Shown here piece by piece: positions 29,809 to 37,515 of a stretch of 40,794 bases of DNA; position 1 is the stretch's first letter, and every line of letters starts with the position of its first letter. The DNA lies in NCBI GenBank assembly GCA_017558555.1, contig JAFYUJ010000107.1, positions 1-40,794 of the forward strand. Direction: 5' to 3'. The position numbers and the translations under genes are program-made. The notes under the pieces are model-generated. The model made no database searches, was not told the origin of the DNA, and worked only from the letters and a program-made list of their open reading frames with translations. The DNA comes from Akkermansia sp. GTDB lineage: Bacteria; Verrucomicrobiota; Verrucomicrobiia; Verrucomicrobiales; Akkermansiaceae.

Positions 29809-30957
29809 ATGCGTTTTTGTTTTCTCTTGATGTTGGCAGCATTAGGCGTGCTGGGGGGAGCTGTTGTGCTGGCTGCGGAGCGAGAAGCAACTGTCCAGAA
29901 CGGCAAGGTAGAGAAACAGCGTGTTTCTGATGAGTTGCAAAGCAAAGCCCAGAAAAAACTCAGCGGCATGGGAATTGAACCCGCACAGTATGCAGAAAAA
30001 CTGCGGGAGGTGATAGATTGCAAAAGCGAGGAGGATAAGAAACTGGCAAAGACGCTTCTTTTGGCCGGGGCGAATCCCTTTACCGGCAAATATAACTTGA
30101 AAGAGTTGACACCTAAGTTGAATGAGACGTTAAAGCATGCTGATGTCGTCAAGCTGATACGTATGGTGAGTGCAGATGCGTATGAATCGATGGAATCTCG
30201 CATGCGCGAAGTTCATGCAACAGGAAAGAAGTTGTCTGCGTTGAGAGAGCAGAAAGAACGCGAGCTGAAAAGCTTGAGCGCAGGGGGGAATGAGCAAGAA
30301 AAAAACATTGCAGAGGCTGTGCTGAGGGAGTTGGAAGCGGAAATTGAAATCAACAAGAATCATGCTTCTGACCTGGTGCGACTTGCCTTGGATGCTGAGA
30401 TGCTGTGTTATTGGGTGGAATGGGTGCCCGGCATGTATGATAAGAAACTTCAGGAAACGATTGATGCGGCCAATGCGTACATAGAGTCCATGAACGTGGC
30501 CTCTCAAGAAGAGGATATCGATGCCGCCCGTCAACGCGTAAAAGAAAACGAAGTAACATTTAATCGATTGGATAGGAGTCTGTTTGTGGTGGCGGATGTG
30601 GAGCGCATGCGCAGCGGAAAGAATATTGTGATTGAGCACCAATCCCGAAATGTGGATTATTGTGGAGAGTGGGTAAGTGTCATGGTGCCTCTGACGCAAA
30701 AGCAGATGGATGACCATAAGATTGTGAAAAAGGTTTACAAGGGGATTCATCGCGATTTCTTCGCCCCAGAAACGAATGTGACGAATCCGGATGAGGTGGT
30801 GTATTTCTTGAGAACGGTGGGACTGAGTTTTCCTAAAGGGGCATCTGCCTCCTATGATGCAAAAAAGAAAACTGTGACACTTCATACGGTGGGGCCTGAG
30901 CATGAAAATATGAAAAAAGCAGTTTCTAAATATAAGAAAATAACAAACAAAAGATAA
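29809..30957 (+). CDS. exported coiled-coil protein of unknown function, 382 aa
   Basis: The ATG at 29809 gives the signal peptide MRFCFLLMLAALGVLGGAVVLAA. Residues 40-270 are mostly helical and highly charged, with likely coiled coil around 120-190. The C-terminal 110 residues change character: VEHQSRN-like ligand-binding strands, then YFLRTVGLSFPKGASASYDAKKKTVTLHTVGPEHENMKKAV. The last pattern (L-x-x-x-G-x-x-F-P-x-G-A-S-x-x-Y) recurs in secreted planctomycete and verrucomicrobial proteins, some of them secretin-related; I could not name a family. GC content is clearly lower than in neighbours. TTTACA-N18-TAAAGT at 29774-29803 may be its promoter. The nitroreductase gene starts 5 bp later. 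Confidence 0.65.
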   Translation: MRFCFLLMLAALGVLGGAVVLAAEREATVQNGKVEKQRVSDELQSKAQKKLSGMGIEPAQYAEKLREVIDCKSEEDKKLAKTLLLAGANPFTGKYNLKELTPKLNETLKHADVVKLIRMVSADAYESMESRMREVHATGKKLSALREQKERELKSLSAGGNEQEKNIAEAVLRELEAEIEINKNHASDLVRLALDAEMLCYWVEWVPGMYDKKLQETIDAANAYIESMNVASQEEDIDAARQRVKENEVTFNRLDRSLFVVADVERMRSGKNIVIEHQSRNVDYCGEWVSVMVPLTQKQMDDHKIVKKVYKGIHRDFFAPETNVTNPDEVVYFLRTVGLSFPKGASASYDAKKKTVTLHTVGPEHENMKKAVSKYKKITNKR

Positions 30958-30962
30958 GGCTT

Positions 30963-31565
30963 ATGATGAAGAAGATATTCAAAGTGGGTATGCTGGTCGG
31001 GGCGTTGTTGCCCTGTTGGGGTGCCGGTGAGGTTCAGGCATTGCCTGCCCCGGGGGTGACGGGTGGTATGCCGCTCATGGAGGCGATTGTGAAGCGTCAG
31101 TCTGCTCGCGATTTTGATGCCGGACGCGCCATTGATGACCAGACGCTCAGCGAAATTTTATGGGTGGCCTGGGGGATAAATGCGCGTGGCAAACGCACGA
31201 TTCCGACCTCTCGCGGATTGCAGAATATGCAGCTTTTTGTGCTCACGCCTGACGGAACCTGGGAGTACGATGGCCCTGGGCATAAGTTGGTGAAGGTGAA
31301 TGATAAAAACCTCATCCCCCTTTGCGAAAAACAGGACTTCGTGAAAACGGCTCCGCTACATTTGGTCTACGCCTGCAAGGATGACCGCGGGGGTGAGTGC
31401 CATGTGGGCTCGGCTTATCAGAATGTGTACCTGTACTGTGCTTCGCGCGGCCTTTCGGCGGTTGTTCGCGCCATGATTGATAAAGATGCACTCAATCGCG
31501 AGATTTCGCTGCCGGAAAATCACTCCGTTATCGTGCATCAGTGCATTGGTTGGCCGGTAAAATAA
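30963..31565 (+). CDS. exported SagB-type nitroreductase-fold protein
   Basis: 200 residues with a signal peptide (MMKKIFKVGMLVGALLPCWGAGEVQA). After it comes the nitroreductase pattern of the SagB/thiazole-oxidase branch: LMEAIVKRQSARDFDAGRAIDDQTLSEILWVAWGINARGKRTIPTSRGLQNMQLFV (about 38-95), where R-x-S-x-R-D-F binds the FMN phosphate. YQNVYLYCASRGLSAVVRAM and HQCIGWP follow. FMN-dependent redox activity in the envelope is inferred from the fold; the substrate is unknown. Probably one operon with the preceding exported protein. Confidence 0.82.
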   Translation: MMKKIFKVGMLVGALLPCWGAGEVQALPAPGVTGGMPLMEAIVKRQSARDFDAGRAIDDQTLSEILWVAWGINARGKRTIPTSRGLQNMQLFVLTPDGTWEYDGPGHKLVKVNDKNLIPLCEKQDFVKTAPLHLVYACKDDRGGECHVGSAYQNVYLYCASRGLSAVVRAMIDKDALNREISLPENHSVIVHQCIGWPVK

Positions 31566-31575
31566 GACGGATAAC

Positions 31576-31630
31576 AGCGCATTTTCGCGCCCTTTTCGCG
31601 CGTGTTTACTCGCGAGCGCGAGAATGCGCT
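31576..31630. repeat. 15-bp inverted repeat, 25-bp loop
   Basis: AGCGCATTTTCGCGC (31576-31590) faces GCGCGAGAATGCGCT (31616-31630) with a single mismatch, and the loop has a further TCGCG/CGCGA pair. It is not followed by a T tract. The right arm ends on the first base of the -35 element at 31630, so it may act as an operator of the M23 promoter or a weak terminator. Confidence 0.65.
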
Positions 31631-31658
31631 TGAAATACAAGCACTTTTTGGGTATAAT
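31630..31658 (+). promoter_or_regulatory. promoter of the M23-OmpA-helicase-flippase operon, near-leaderless
   Basis: TTGAAA (31630-31635), 17-bp spacer, consensus TATAAT (31653-31658), nine bases before the ATG at 31668. The predicted leader is 2-3 nt. This is the best -10 in the window. Confidence 0.72.
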
Positions 31659-31667
31659 ACCCGAGTT

Positions 31668-32531
31668 ATGTCAGGCAAGGCTCGCATCAGCCCGCTTCGG
31701 TGGGTGTTCTTCATCCTGTTGGGGGTGGGGTTGGTGGTGCTTTGTTGCTATCTGGCGGCGGGGCGCGGCGCTGCGGCGGCTGCGCGTGCGGAGGGGCAGT
31801 CTATCTACAGCGCAGATGCGCCACTGAGCGGGACACCGGAGCCCTTTATCGGGGGGATGGTGTTGCTGACTCCGGAGCAGATGGCCCGCGTGCCGATGGC
31901 CGATGGTTTTGAGTGGCCTTGCGGTACGCCGGAGGGTGCTATGATGTACGATGCGCAGCCTTTCGGTGCAGACAACGCCAAACGCGGAGGAAAGCACACC
32001 GGGCAGGATTTGAACGGCATCGGCGGCGAAAATACGGATTTGGGAGAGCCCGTGTATGCAGCGGCTCGCGGCTTGGTGGTGTTCAGTGGCAAGCCCTCGG
32101 AGGATTGGGGGAATGTGGTGGTGTTGGCTCACCGTCTGCCCGGAGAAGAGGGTATCATCCAGACGCTGTATGCTCATTTGGACACCCGCGAGGTGAGCCT
32201 GGGAACGGTGGTTCACCGCGGACGCCGCATTGGCACCATGGGCAATGCCGGTGGTCGCTATCTGGCTCATTTGCATTTTGAAGCGATACAATCCCGCTGC
32301 ACCGAGGCCGGCATGCCCGGTTATCATCCCGGTGGCGGGATGAATCGCCTGAACCCGGCAGAGCTGATAGCTGCTTTCCCCGCCCCAAAACATGCGGATG
32401 CTTACGATACCGTGCGCCATCTGCGCATTCGCGAGGCTTATCTTTCCCGATCTCAATCCACACCGCCCACCACGACTCCTGTACCGGAGGGGGCGATTCC
32501 TGTCAAACCTTCACAATTTATCACACCATGA
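31668..32531 (+). CDS. M23 (LytM-type) metallopeptidase, membrane-anchored
   Basis: 287 residues. The N-terminal anchor is the helix WVFFILLGVGLVVLCCYLAAG (about 11-31). The peptidase core is KHTGQDLNG (His110 and Asp114 as metal ligands), VYAAARGLVVFSG, WGNVVVLAH, TLYAHLD (catalytic His) and LAHLHFE (His201, His203). All ligands are present, so it is probably an active peptidoglycan endopeptidase rather than an EnvC-like activator. Its stop overlaps the ATG of the OmpA-type gene by 4 nt. The start at 31668 is set by the promoter. Confidence 0.88.
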   Translation: MSGKARISPLRWVFFILLGVGLVVLCCYLAAGRGAAAAARAEGQSIYSADAPLSGTPEPFIGGMVLLTPEQMARVPMADGFEWPCGTPEGAMMYDAQPFGADNAKRGGKHTGQDLNGIGGENTDLGEPVYAAARGLVVFSGKPSEDWGNVVVLAHRLPGEEGIIQTLYAHLDTREVSLGTVVHRGRRIGTMGNAGGRYLAHLHFEAIQSRCTEAGMPGYHPGGGMNRLNPAELIAAFPAPKHADAYDTVRHLRIREAYLSRSQSTPPTTTPVPEGAIPVKPSQFITP

Positions 32532-33943
32532 AACGTAGTATTGTCTTGTTCCTTTTGGCTTTCCTGATGACCATCGGCGCTGCCGCCGCTGTGTATTTTT
32601 TGTTGCAGAAAAGTGGCGTAAAACTGCCGGATATATTCTCCCGCAAGCCAGCTATTGCTGAGAATGCGGAGCCTGTGACACCCCCGGCCGAAACGCCCGC
32701 CCCCGCGGAGCAACCCGCACCCGCCCCCACCCCTGCGCCGGCTCCTGCCCCCACACCCGTGCCCGCACCGGCCCCTGCACCTCTGCCTGAGCCTGCACCG
32801 GCCCCTGCCGCCGAACAGCCCACCACGCCCCCCCTGCGCACGCTGCCCACGGTGACGGAAAAGCCCCGCAGCGCTGAGCATTCTGCTGCATTGCAGGTGA
32901 CGGAGGTACTCAAGGGTGACAGCGCAGAAGCCTCGCTTGATGAAATGGTGAAGCGCGGTACACTGACCAAGGATGCAGCTGATGCGCTGAAGGCCTGGGC
33001 CGCCCGGCATAAGGCGGTTTCCGTGGAAGAAGTGGGCACGGCCCGCCGCCCCGATGGTGCCAAGGTGACGCGCTACCGCATTAAATCTGCCGATGGTGGT
33101 GAGGATATGCTGGTGGATGTGGTGACAGCTCGCAATGGCGAAGTGACGATTGAAATGGCCAAGACAACTCCTGCGGATAAGACATGCGTGGCCGCTACCT
33201 CCGATGCCCTGACGGTGGCAGAAGGCTTCATGGAAGCAGTGCGCCGTGGCGATATGGGCACGGCCTTGTCCCTGGTGACGGGTACGGATGTGTCCGATGC
33301 CACGGTGGCCGGTCTTTGCATGGTGTTTGAGGAAGGCGCTTTCTCTCTGCGCCCGGATGCTCCCATCCGCAGCACGTTCGAGAATGCCGGTCACGCCGGT
33401 TTCCTGGTGTACATTGTTTCCAAAGACAGTCCGCGCCCCGGTAACGTGGGCTTGGAAATGGCCCGCACGGAGCCCGGCTGGCGTGTGTGCGCGGTGGCTT
33501 TGGATGCCCTGCTGAGCAGCTATGAAGCCAGTGCCAGCGCTGAAGGCGGCCGCTACTTCCCCATCGTGAAGAATCCCCGCGGTGGCGATTCTCTGGCCCT
33601 CTTCTTTGCCTTCAACGAAGCTGAGCTGACCCCGCGTTCCCTGCGCCAGTTGCAGATTGTGGCAGAATTGCTCAAGCACAGCCCCGGCAAGAAGCTCAAC
33701 ATTTCCGGTCACACGGACGATGTGGGCTCCGAGGCATACAACCTCAAGCTTTCTGAGCGCCGCGCCGATGCTGTGAAGGAGGCTCTGGTTTCCTTTGGTG
33801 TGCAGGCAGATCAAATCACCACTCATGGCCTGGGTAAGAGCCAGCCGCGCCGCCACTATCGCCCCGAGGATTCGGAGAAGCAGATTGATTATGTGCGCGG
33901 TGAAAACCGCCGTGCGGAAATCTACCTGGACTTCGAGTCTTGA
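32528..33943 (+). CDS. OmpA-family peptidoglycan-binding protein
   Basis: 471 residues. N-terminal signal anchor (MKRSIVLFLLAFLMTIGAAAAVYFLL), a 60-residue Pro/Ala linker (about 50-105), a middle domain of unknown type with NTF2/DUF4878-like features (VAEGFMEAVRRGDMGTALSLV) and a C-terminal OmpA domain (about 355-471). The last holds LFFAFNEAELTPRSLRQL, SGHTDDVGSEAYNLKLSERRADAVKEAL and a closing ENRRAEIYL. The Asp of TDDVGS and the Arg of SERRA are the diaminopimelate-binding residues. It tethers the envelope to the cell wall, together with the M23 enzyme encoded upstream. Confidence 0.88.
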   Translation: MKRSIVLFLLAFLMTIGAAAAVYFLLQKSGVKLPDIFSRKPAIAENAEPVTPPAETPAPAEQPAPAPTPAPAPAPTPVPAPAPAPLPEPAPAPAAEQPTTPPLRTLPTVTEKPRSAEHSAALQVTEVLKGDSAEASLDEMVKRGTLTKDAADALKAWAARHKAVSVEEVGTARRPDGAKVTRYRIKSADGGEDMLVDVVTARNGEVTIEMAKTTPADKTCVAATSDALTVAEGFMEAVRRGDMGTALSLVTGTDVSDATVAGLCMVFEEGAFSLRPDAPIRSTFENAGHAGFLVYIVSKDSPRPGNVGLEMARTEPGWRVCAVALDALLSSYEASASAEGGRYFPIVKNPRGGDSLALFFAFNEAELTPRSLRQLQIVAELLKHSPGKKLNISGHTDDVGSEAYNLKLSERRADAVKEALVSFGVQADQITTHGLGKSQPRRHYRPEDSEKQIDYVRGENRRAEIYLDFES

Positions 33944-35919
33944 TGCATCCGCTCGTTGCAGTACCGCATGTGCCGGATTTTGCAGAGGAACTCAACCCTG
34001 AGCAATACGCGGCAGTGATGACCGATGCCCGCCACGCGTTGGTGGTGGCGGGTGCCGGCAGTGGCAAGACGCGCACGCTGACCTTTCGTGTGGCGCGCTT
34101 GCTGGCTTCCGGTGTGCCGGCGTGGCGCATTCTGTTGCTGACCTTCACCAACAAAGCTGCCCGCGAGATGCTGGCCCGTGTGGAGGAACTCACCGGTGTG
34201 GATTCATCTCAGCTGTGGGGGGGGACCTTCCACTCGGTAGCCAATCGCATTTTGCGGCGCCATGCGGAGCGACTGGGGTATCGCCCCGGGTTCACGATTC
34301 TTGATTCGGATGACCAGCGCACCTTGTTCAAGGCGCTGGTGAAGCAATTTGCCGGGAAAACAACGAAGAAAGATCGTTTTCCGAAGCCGGAGTTGCTGCT
34401 CTCGCTGCACAGCTTGGCGCACAACACCGGGCAAGATTGGCATGAGACGCTGGAGACGGAATACCCGTATCTGGAGCAGCACATGGATGTCATTGGCAAG
34501 ATTTATGCCGCCTACGCCCAGCGCAAGACCGAGTCCAATGCCATGGATTTCGATGATTTGCTGCTTAACATGGTGCGTTTGCTGCGCGAGCACGCCGATG
34601 TGCGGCAGGATTTGCAAGGACGCTTTCTGCATGTGCTGGTGGATGAGTATCAGGACACCAATGTGTTGCAGGAAGAGCTGATTTCCTTGCTGGCGGCAGG
34701 GGAGCGCACCAGCCTGATGGTGGTGGGCGATGATGCCCAGAGCATATACTCCTGGCGTGGCGCAAATGTGGACCATATTTTTAATTTCTGCAAAACCTAT
34801 CCGGATGCAGAAATGCACAAAATTGAGACCAATTACCGCAGCGTTCCGGCCATTCTGGAGGTCTCCAACGCAGCCATTGCTCACAATACCAAGCAAATTG
34901 TGAAAATACTGCGCCCTGCGCGACCGGGCAACAAGTGCCGCCCTGCGGTACTGCCTGCACCGGATAACCGCACCGAAGCGCAGATGGTGGCCCGCGAAAT
35001 TGATTCGCTCATGGAGTCCGGCATAGCCGGGCGTGATATCGCGGTGCTGTACCGCGCGCATTTCCACAGCCTGGATGTACAGATGGAGCTTTCCCGCCGC
35101 CATATTCCGTACCGCATCACGAGCGGCCTGCGCTTCTTTGAACAGGCACATGTGAAAGACGTGTTGGCGGTACTGCGCTTGCTGATTAACCCGCGGGATG
35201 AAGTGGCCCTGCGCCGTATGCTCATGACCTTCCCCCGCGTGGGTGAGGCTACTGCGGCCAAGATGGTGACAGCGTGGATGAGTGTGGTGAACACCCTGAC
35301 ACCGGAAGCCTGGAGCAGCAGCACCTGTGCCGAGTTGATGCGACCGGTGAAAGTGGCACCCGCTGTGCGCCCGCATTGGGTGGCGTTCCTTGACTTTCTG
35401 GATACCTTGCGCCCGAAAGACGCAGAGCTCACCCCGCCGGAATTGGTGAAGCGCGTGCAGAATCATCTGGATGCGCACCTGCGCGCGGCGTATGAAAACT
35501 ATGAGGAGCGTCTGGAGGATATTGCCCAGCTGGCCCGCACCGTGGGGGATTCCGGCAGTTTGGATGATTTTCTTGCGCAGGTGGCCTTGCTGAGTGAGGT
35601 GGACCAGGAGGTGCAGCAGGATGATGACTGTGTGACGCTGAGCACCATTCACCAGGCCAAAGGACTGGAATGGAAGGTGGTGTTCATCATCTTCCTGGCA
35701 GAGGGAATGTTCCCGCACTACCGCGTGATTACGGAGGGCGATTCCGATGCGCTGGAGGAAGAAACACGCTTGTTCTATGTGGCTGTCACGCGTGCGGAAG
35801 ACCGCCTGTACATGTCATTCCCCCGCTACAACGGGCATAGCTATGACAGCCAGTATTGCCCGCCCTCTCGCTTCCTGACTACGCTGCCGCCGGAGTTGCT
35901 GGATATTTGGGAGCTTTGA
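33943..35919 (+). CDS. UvrD/Rep/PcrA-family DNA helicase
   Basis: 658-residue superfamily 1A helicase. Motifs in order: Q-motif LNPEQYAAV, Walker A GAGSGKT (residues 37-43), Ia TFTNKAAREM, Ib GTFHSVANRILR, Walker B VDEYQDTN, III GDDAQSIYSWRGA, IV YRS-V-PAIL, V STIHQAKGLEWKVVFI and VI ETRLFYVAVTRAEDRLYM. All catalytic residues are present. It translocates 3' to 5' on single-stranded DNA in repair or replication restart. The start ATG shares one base with the upstream stop (TGATG), so it is coupled to the envelope genes, an odd setting for a repair helicase. Slightly shorter than UvrD/PcrA (about 720), without a long C-terminal tail. Confidence 0.92.
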   Translation: MHPLVAVPHVPDFAEELNPEQYAAVMTDARHALVVAGAGSGKTRTLTFRVARLLASGVPAWRILLLTFTNKAAREMLARVEELTGVDSSQLWGGTFHSVANRILRRHAERLGYRPGFTILDSDDQRTLFKALVKQFAGKTTKKDRFPKPELLLSLHSLAHNTGQDWHETLETEYPYLEQHMDVIGKIYAAYAQRKTESNAMDFDDLLLNMVRLLREHADVRQDLQGRFLHVLVDEYQDTNVLQEELISLLAAGERTSLMVVGDDAQSIYSWRGANVDHIFNFCKTYPDAEMHKIETNYRSVPAILEVSNAAIAHNTKQIVKILRPARPGNKCRPAVLPAPDNRTEAQMVAREIDSLMESGIAGRDIAVLYRAHFHSLDVQMELSRRHIPYRITSGLRFFEQAHVKDVLAVLRLLINPRDEVALRRMLMTFPRVGEATAAKMVTAWMSVVNTLTPEAWSSSTCAELMRPVKVAPAVRPHWVAFLDFLDTLRPKDAELTPPELVKRVQNHLDAHLRAAYENYEERLEDIAQLARTVGDSGSLDDFLAQVALLSEVDQEVQQDDDCVTLSTIHQAKGLEWKVVFIIFLAEGMFPHYRVITEGDSDALEEETRLFYVAVTRAEDRLYMSFPRYNGHSYDSQYCPPSRFLTTLPPELLDIWEL

Positions 35920-35927
35920 TGTGAAGC

Positions 35928-37439
35928 ATGGCCAAGGTATCGGAAATACGCTCGGGAGCATTGCTCAACTACGCCAATCTGCTGCTGCGGATTGGGGTGG
36001 ATTTTTTCATGGTGCCACTGATGTTGCTGTGCCTGGGTAAATCAGAGTTTGCCATCTATACCCTGGCCGGTGCGGTGGTGGCCCGCCTGGCTTTATGTGA
36101 TTTCGGCCTCACGGCTTCCGCTACCAAGTTTTTGAGCGAGTATCGGGCGCGGCAGGATGCGGAGGGTGAATCCGGCTTCCTCGGGAACTTGCTGGCCTTG
36201 TATTCCGGTATCGGCTTGCTGGTTTTGCTTGGTGGATTAGCTTTTTATCCTTTTTTGGGGCAGGTATTCAACCACTTTACCGGCCAGGAGTTGGGGATTT
36301 TCCGTGTGCTGTATCTCATGACTCTGCTGAACACCGCTCTCATGTTCCCGGCGCGTTCTCTGGGCGGTATCTCTGCGGCCCAACAGCGCTTCCGCGTGCC
36401 CGGGGTGATTGCCACGGTGGCATCGGCCTGTAATATCATCGGTACATTTGTGCTGCTCAAGCTGGGCTTTCGTTCCATTGCGCTCACGGCTCTCACCATC
36501 GGCGTGGGGGTGTTGAGCTTGCTGTGCCACGCGGTTTATTGCTTTGGGGTGCTGGGCGCTCGTGCGCGCTGGCGCGGGTGGAATGTACCGGTGCTGCGTA
36601 CGTTGGTTGCTTTTTCTCTCTGGGTATTTCTGAGCCAGCTAATCAATGTGATGAATGCCGGCACGGGCAATTTCCTGGTGGCGCTCACACAGGGTACGGA
36701 GGAGGTGACGCTTTACACCAATTCTTTGAAGGTCTATGGCTATTACTTTTTGGCGGCGGGGTGCCTGGCCGGGGTGTATCTGCCCAAGGTTGTGGAGATG
36801 GTGGTGGCCGGGGCCGATGCTGCCGCGCAGACGGACGCGATGATTGGCGTGGGCCGTTGGCTGGTGATGATTCTGGTGGGCGTACTGTGCTGCGCTCTCT
36901 TTTTTGGCCGCGAGTTTTTCTCTCTCTGGGTGGGTGAAACCCTGGGCCCGGCCACGGACACCTGCTGGCTGATTGCGGTGATGCTGATGCTGCCGCAGAC
37001 ACTCAGTCTGGTGCAGGGTATTGGTTGGCATTTGTCGCAGGCGCGTCATTGTCTGCGCCGCCGTGTGTTGATTGCTGCGTTCAACAGCATGCTTTTCCTG
37101 CTGGGGGGCTATGTGGCTTGCCGCTGGTATGGTATTGTGGGTTTGGCGGTGTGGGCTGTGTTCACGATGTTTACCCAACTCTTCATGCTCAATGTGCTTC
37201 ATTACAAGCAGGAATTGGGACTGGATATCCGCCGCTTTTATCGCAGCACCTTCTCCCGCTGGTGGTTTTGGGCACCCTTGCTGGCGCTGGCGGGGGGCGC
37301 TGTCGCGTGCATCCTCCCCTCGGGCAATTGGTGGCTCTGGGGCCTGCGAGTGCTTGTTTTTTTGCCTCTCTATGGGGGCATCATGTGGGCGTTTTATGCA
37401 AATGAGGATGAGCGTAAAGCTTTCTTGCGCAGAGATTGA
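35928..37439 (+). CDS. polysaccharide flippase-like membrane protein (MATE/MVF superfamily)
   Basis: 503 residues with about 12-14 hydrophobic helices. LLNYANLLLRIGVDFFMVPLMLLCLG near the start, DFGLTASATKFLSEYRA (residues about 64-80) and the later RSLGGISAAQQRF pattern are typical of Wzx-like oligosaccharide flippases, which move lipid-linked glycans across the inner membrane. There is no glycan gene cluster here apart from the GT14 gene 31 kb away. It starts 8 bp after the helicase stop and ends the four-gene operon. Confidence 0.83.
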   Translation: MAKVSEIRSGALLNYANLLLRIGVDFFMVPLMLLCLGKSEFAIYTLAGAVVARLALCDFGLTASATKFLSEYRARQDAEGESGFLGNLLALYSGIGLLVLLGGLAFYPFLGQVFNHFTGQELGIFRVLYLMTLLNTALMFPARSLGGISAAQQRFRVPGVIATVASACNIIGTFVLLKLGFRSIALTALTIGVGVLSLLCHAVYCFGVLGARARWRGWNVPVLRTLVAFSLWVFLSQLINVMNAGTGNFLVALTQGTEEVTLYTNSLKVYGYYFLAAGCLAGVYLPKVVEMVVAGADAAAQTDAMIGVGRWLVMILVGVLCCALFFGREFFSLWVGETLGPATDTCWLIAVMLMLPQTLSLVQGIGWHLSQARHCLRRRVLIAAFNSMLFLLGGYVACRWYGIVGLAVWAVFTMFTQLFMLNVLHYKQELGLDIRRFYRSTFSRWWFWAPLLALAGGAVACILPSGNWWLWGLRVLVFLPLYGGIMWAFYANEDERKAFLRRD

Positions 37440-37478
37440 ACGCTGAAGCTTTTTTCGCTGGAATTCACGCGCGCGCTA

Positions 37479-37487
37479 TGCTAATAT
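37479..37487 (+). promoter_or_regulatory. extended -10 for the antiporter gene
   Basis: TGCTAATAT, an extended -10 with hexamer 37482-37487. It overlaps the in-frame ATG at 37486, which argues that translation starts at the ATG at 37516, about 22 nt after the predicted transcript start. No good -35 was seen. Confidence 0.45.
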
Positions 37488-37515
37488 GCGCTCGTACATC
37501 ATACTTTTTTCTCTC

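Noticed and set aside
37486..37515. Translation start of the antiporter at 37486
   Set aside because: That ATG overlaps the extended -10 and adds ten residues before a good signal-like helix.
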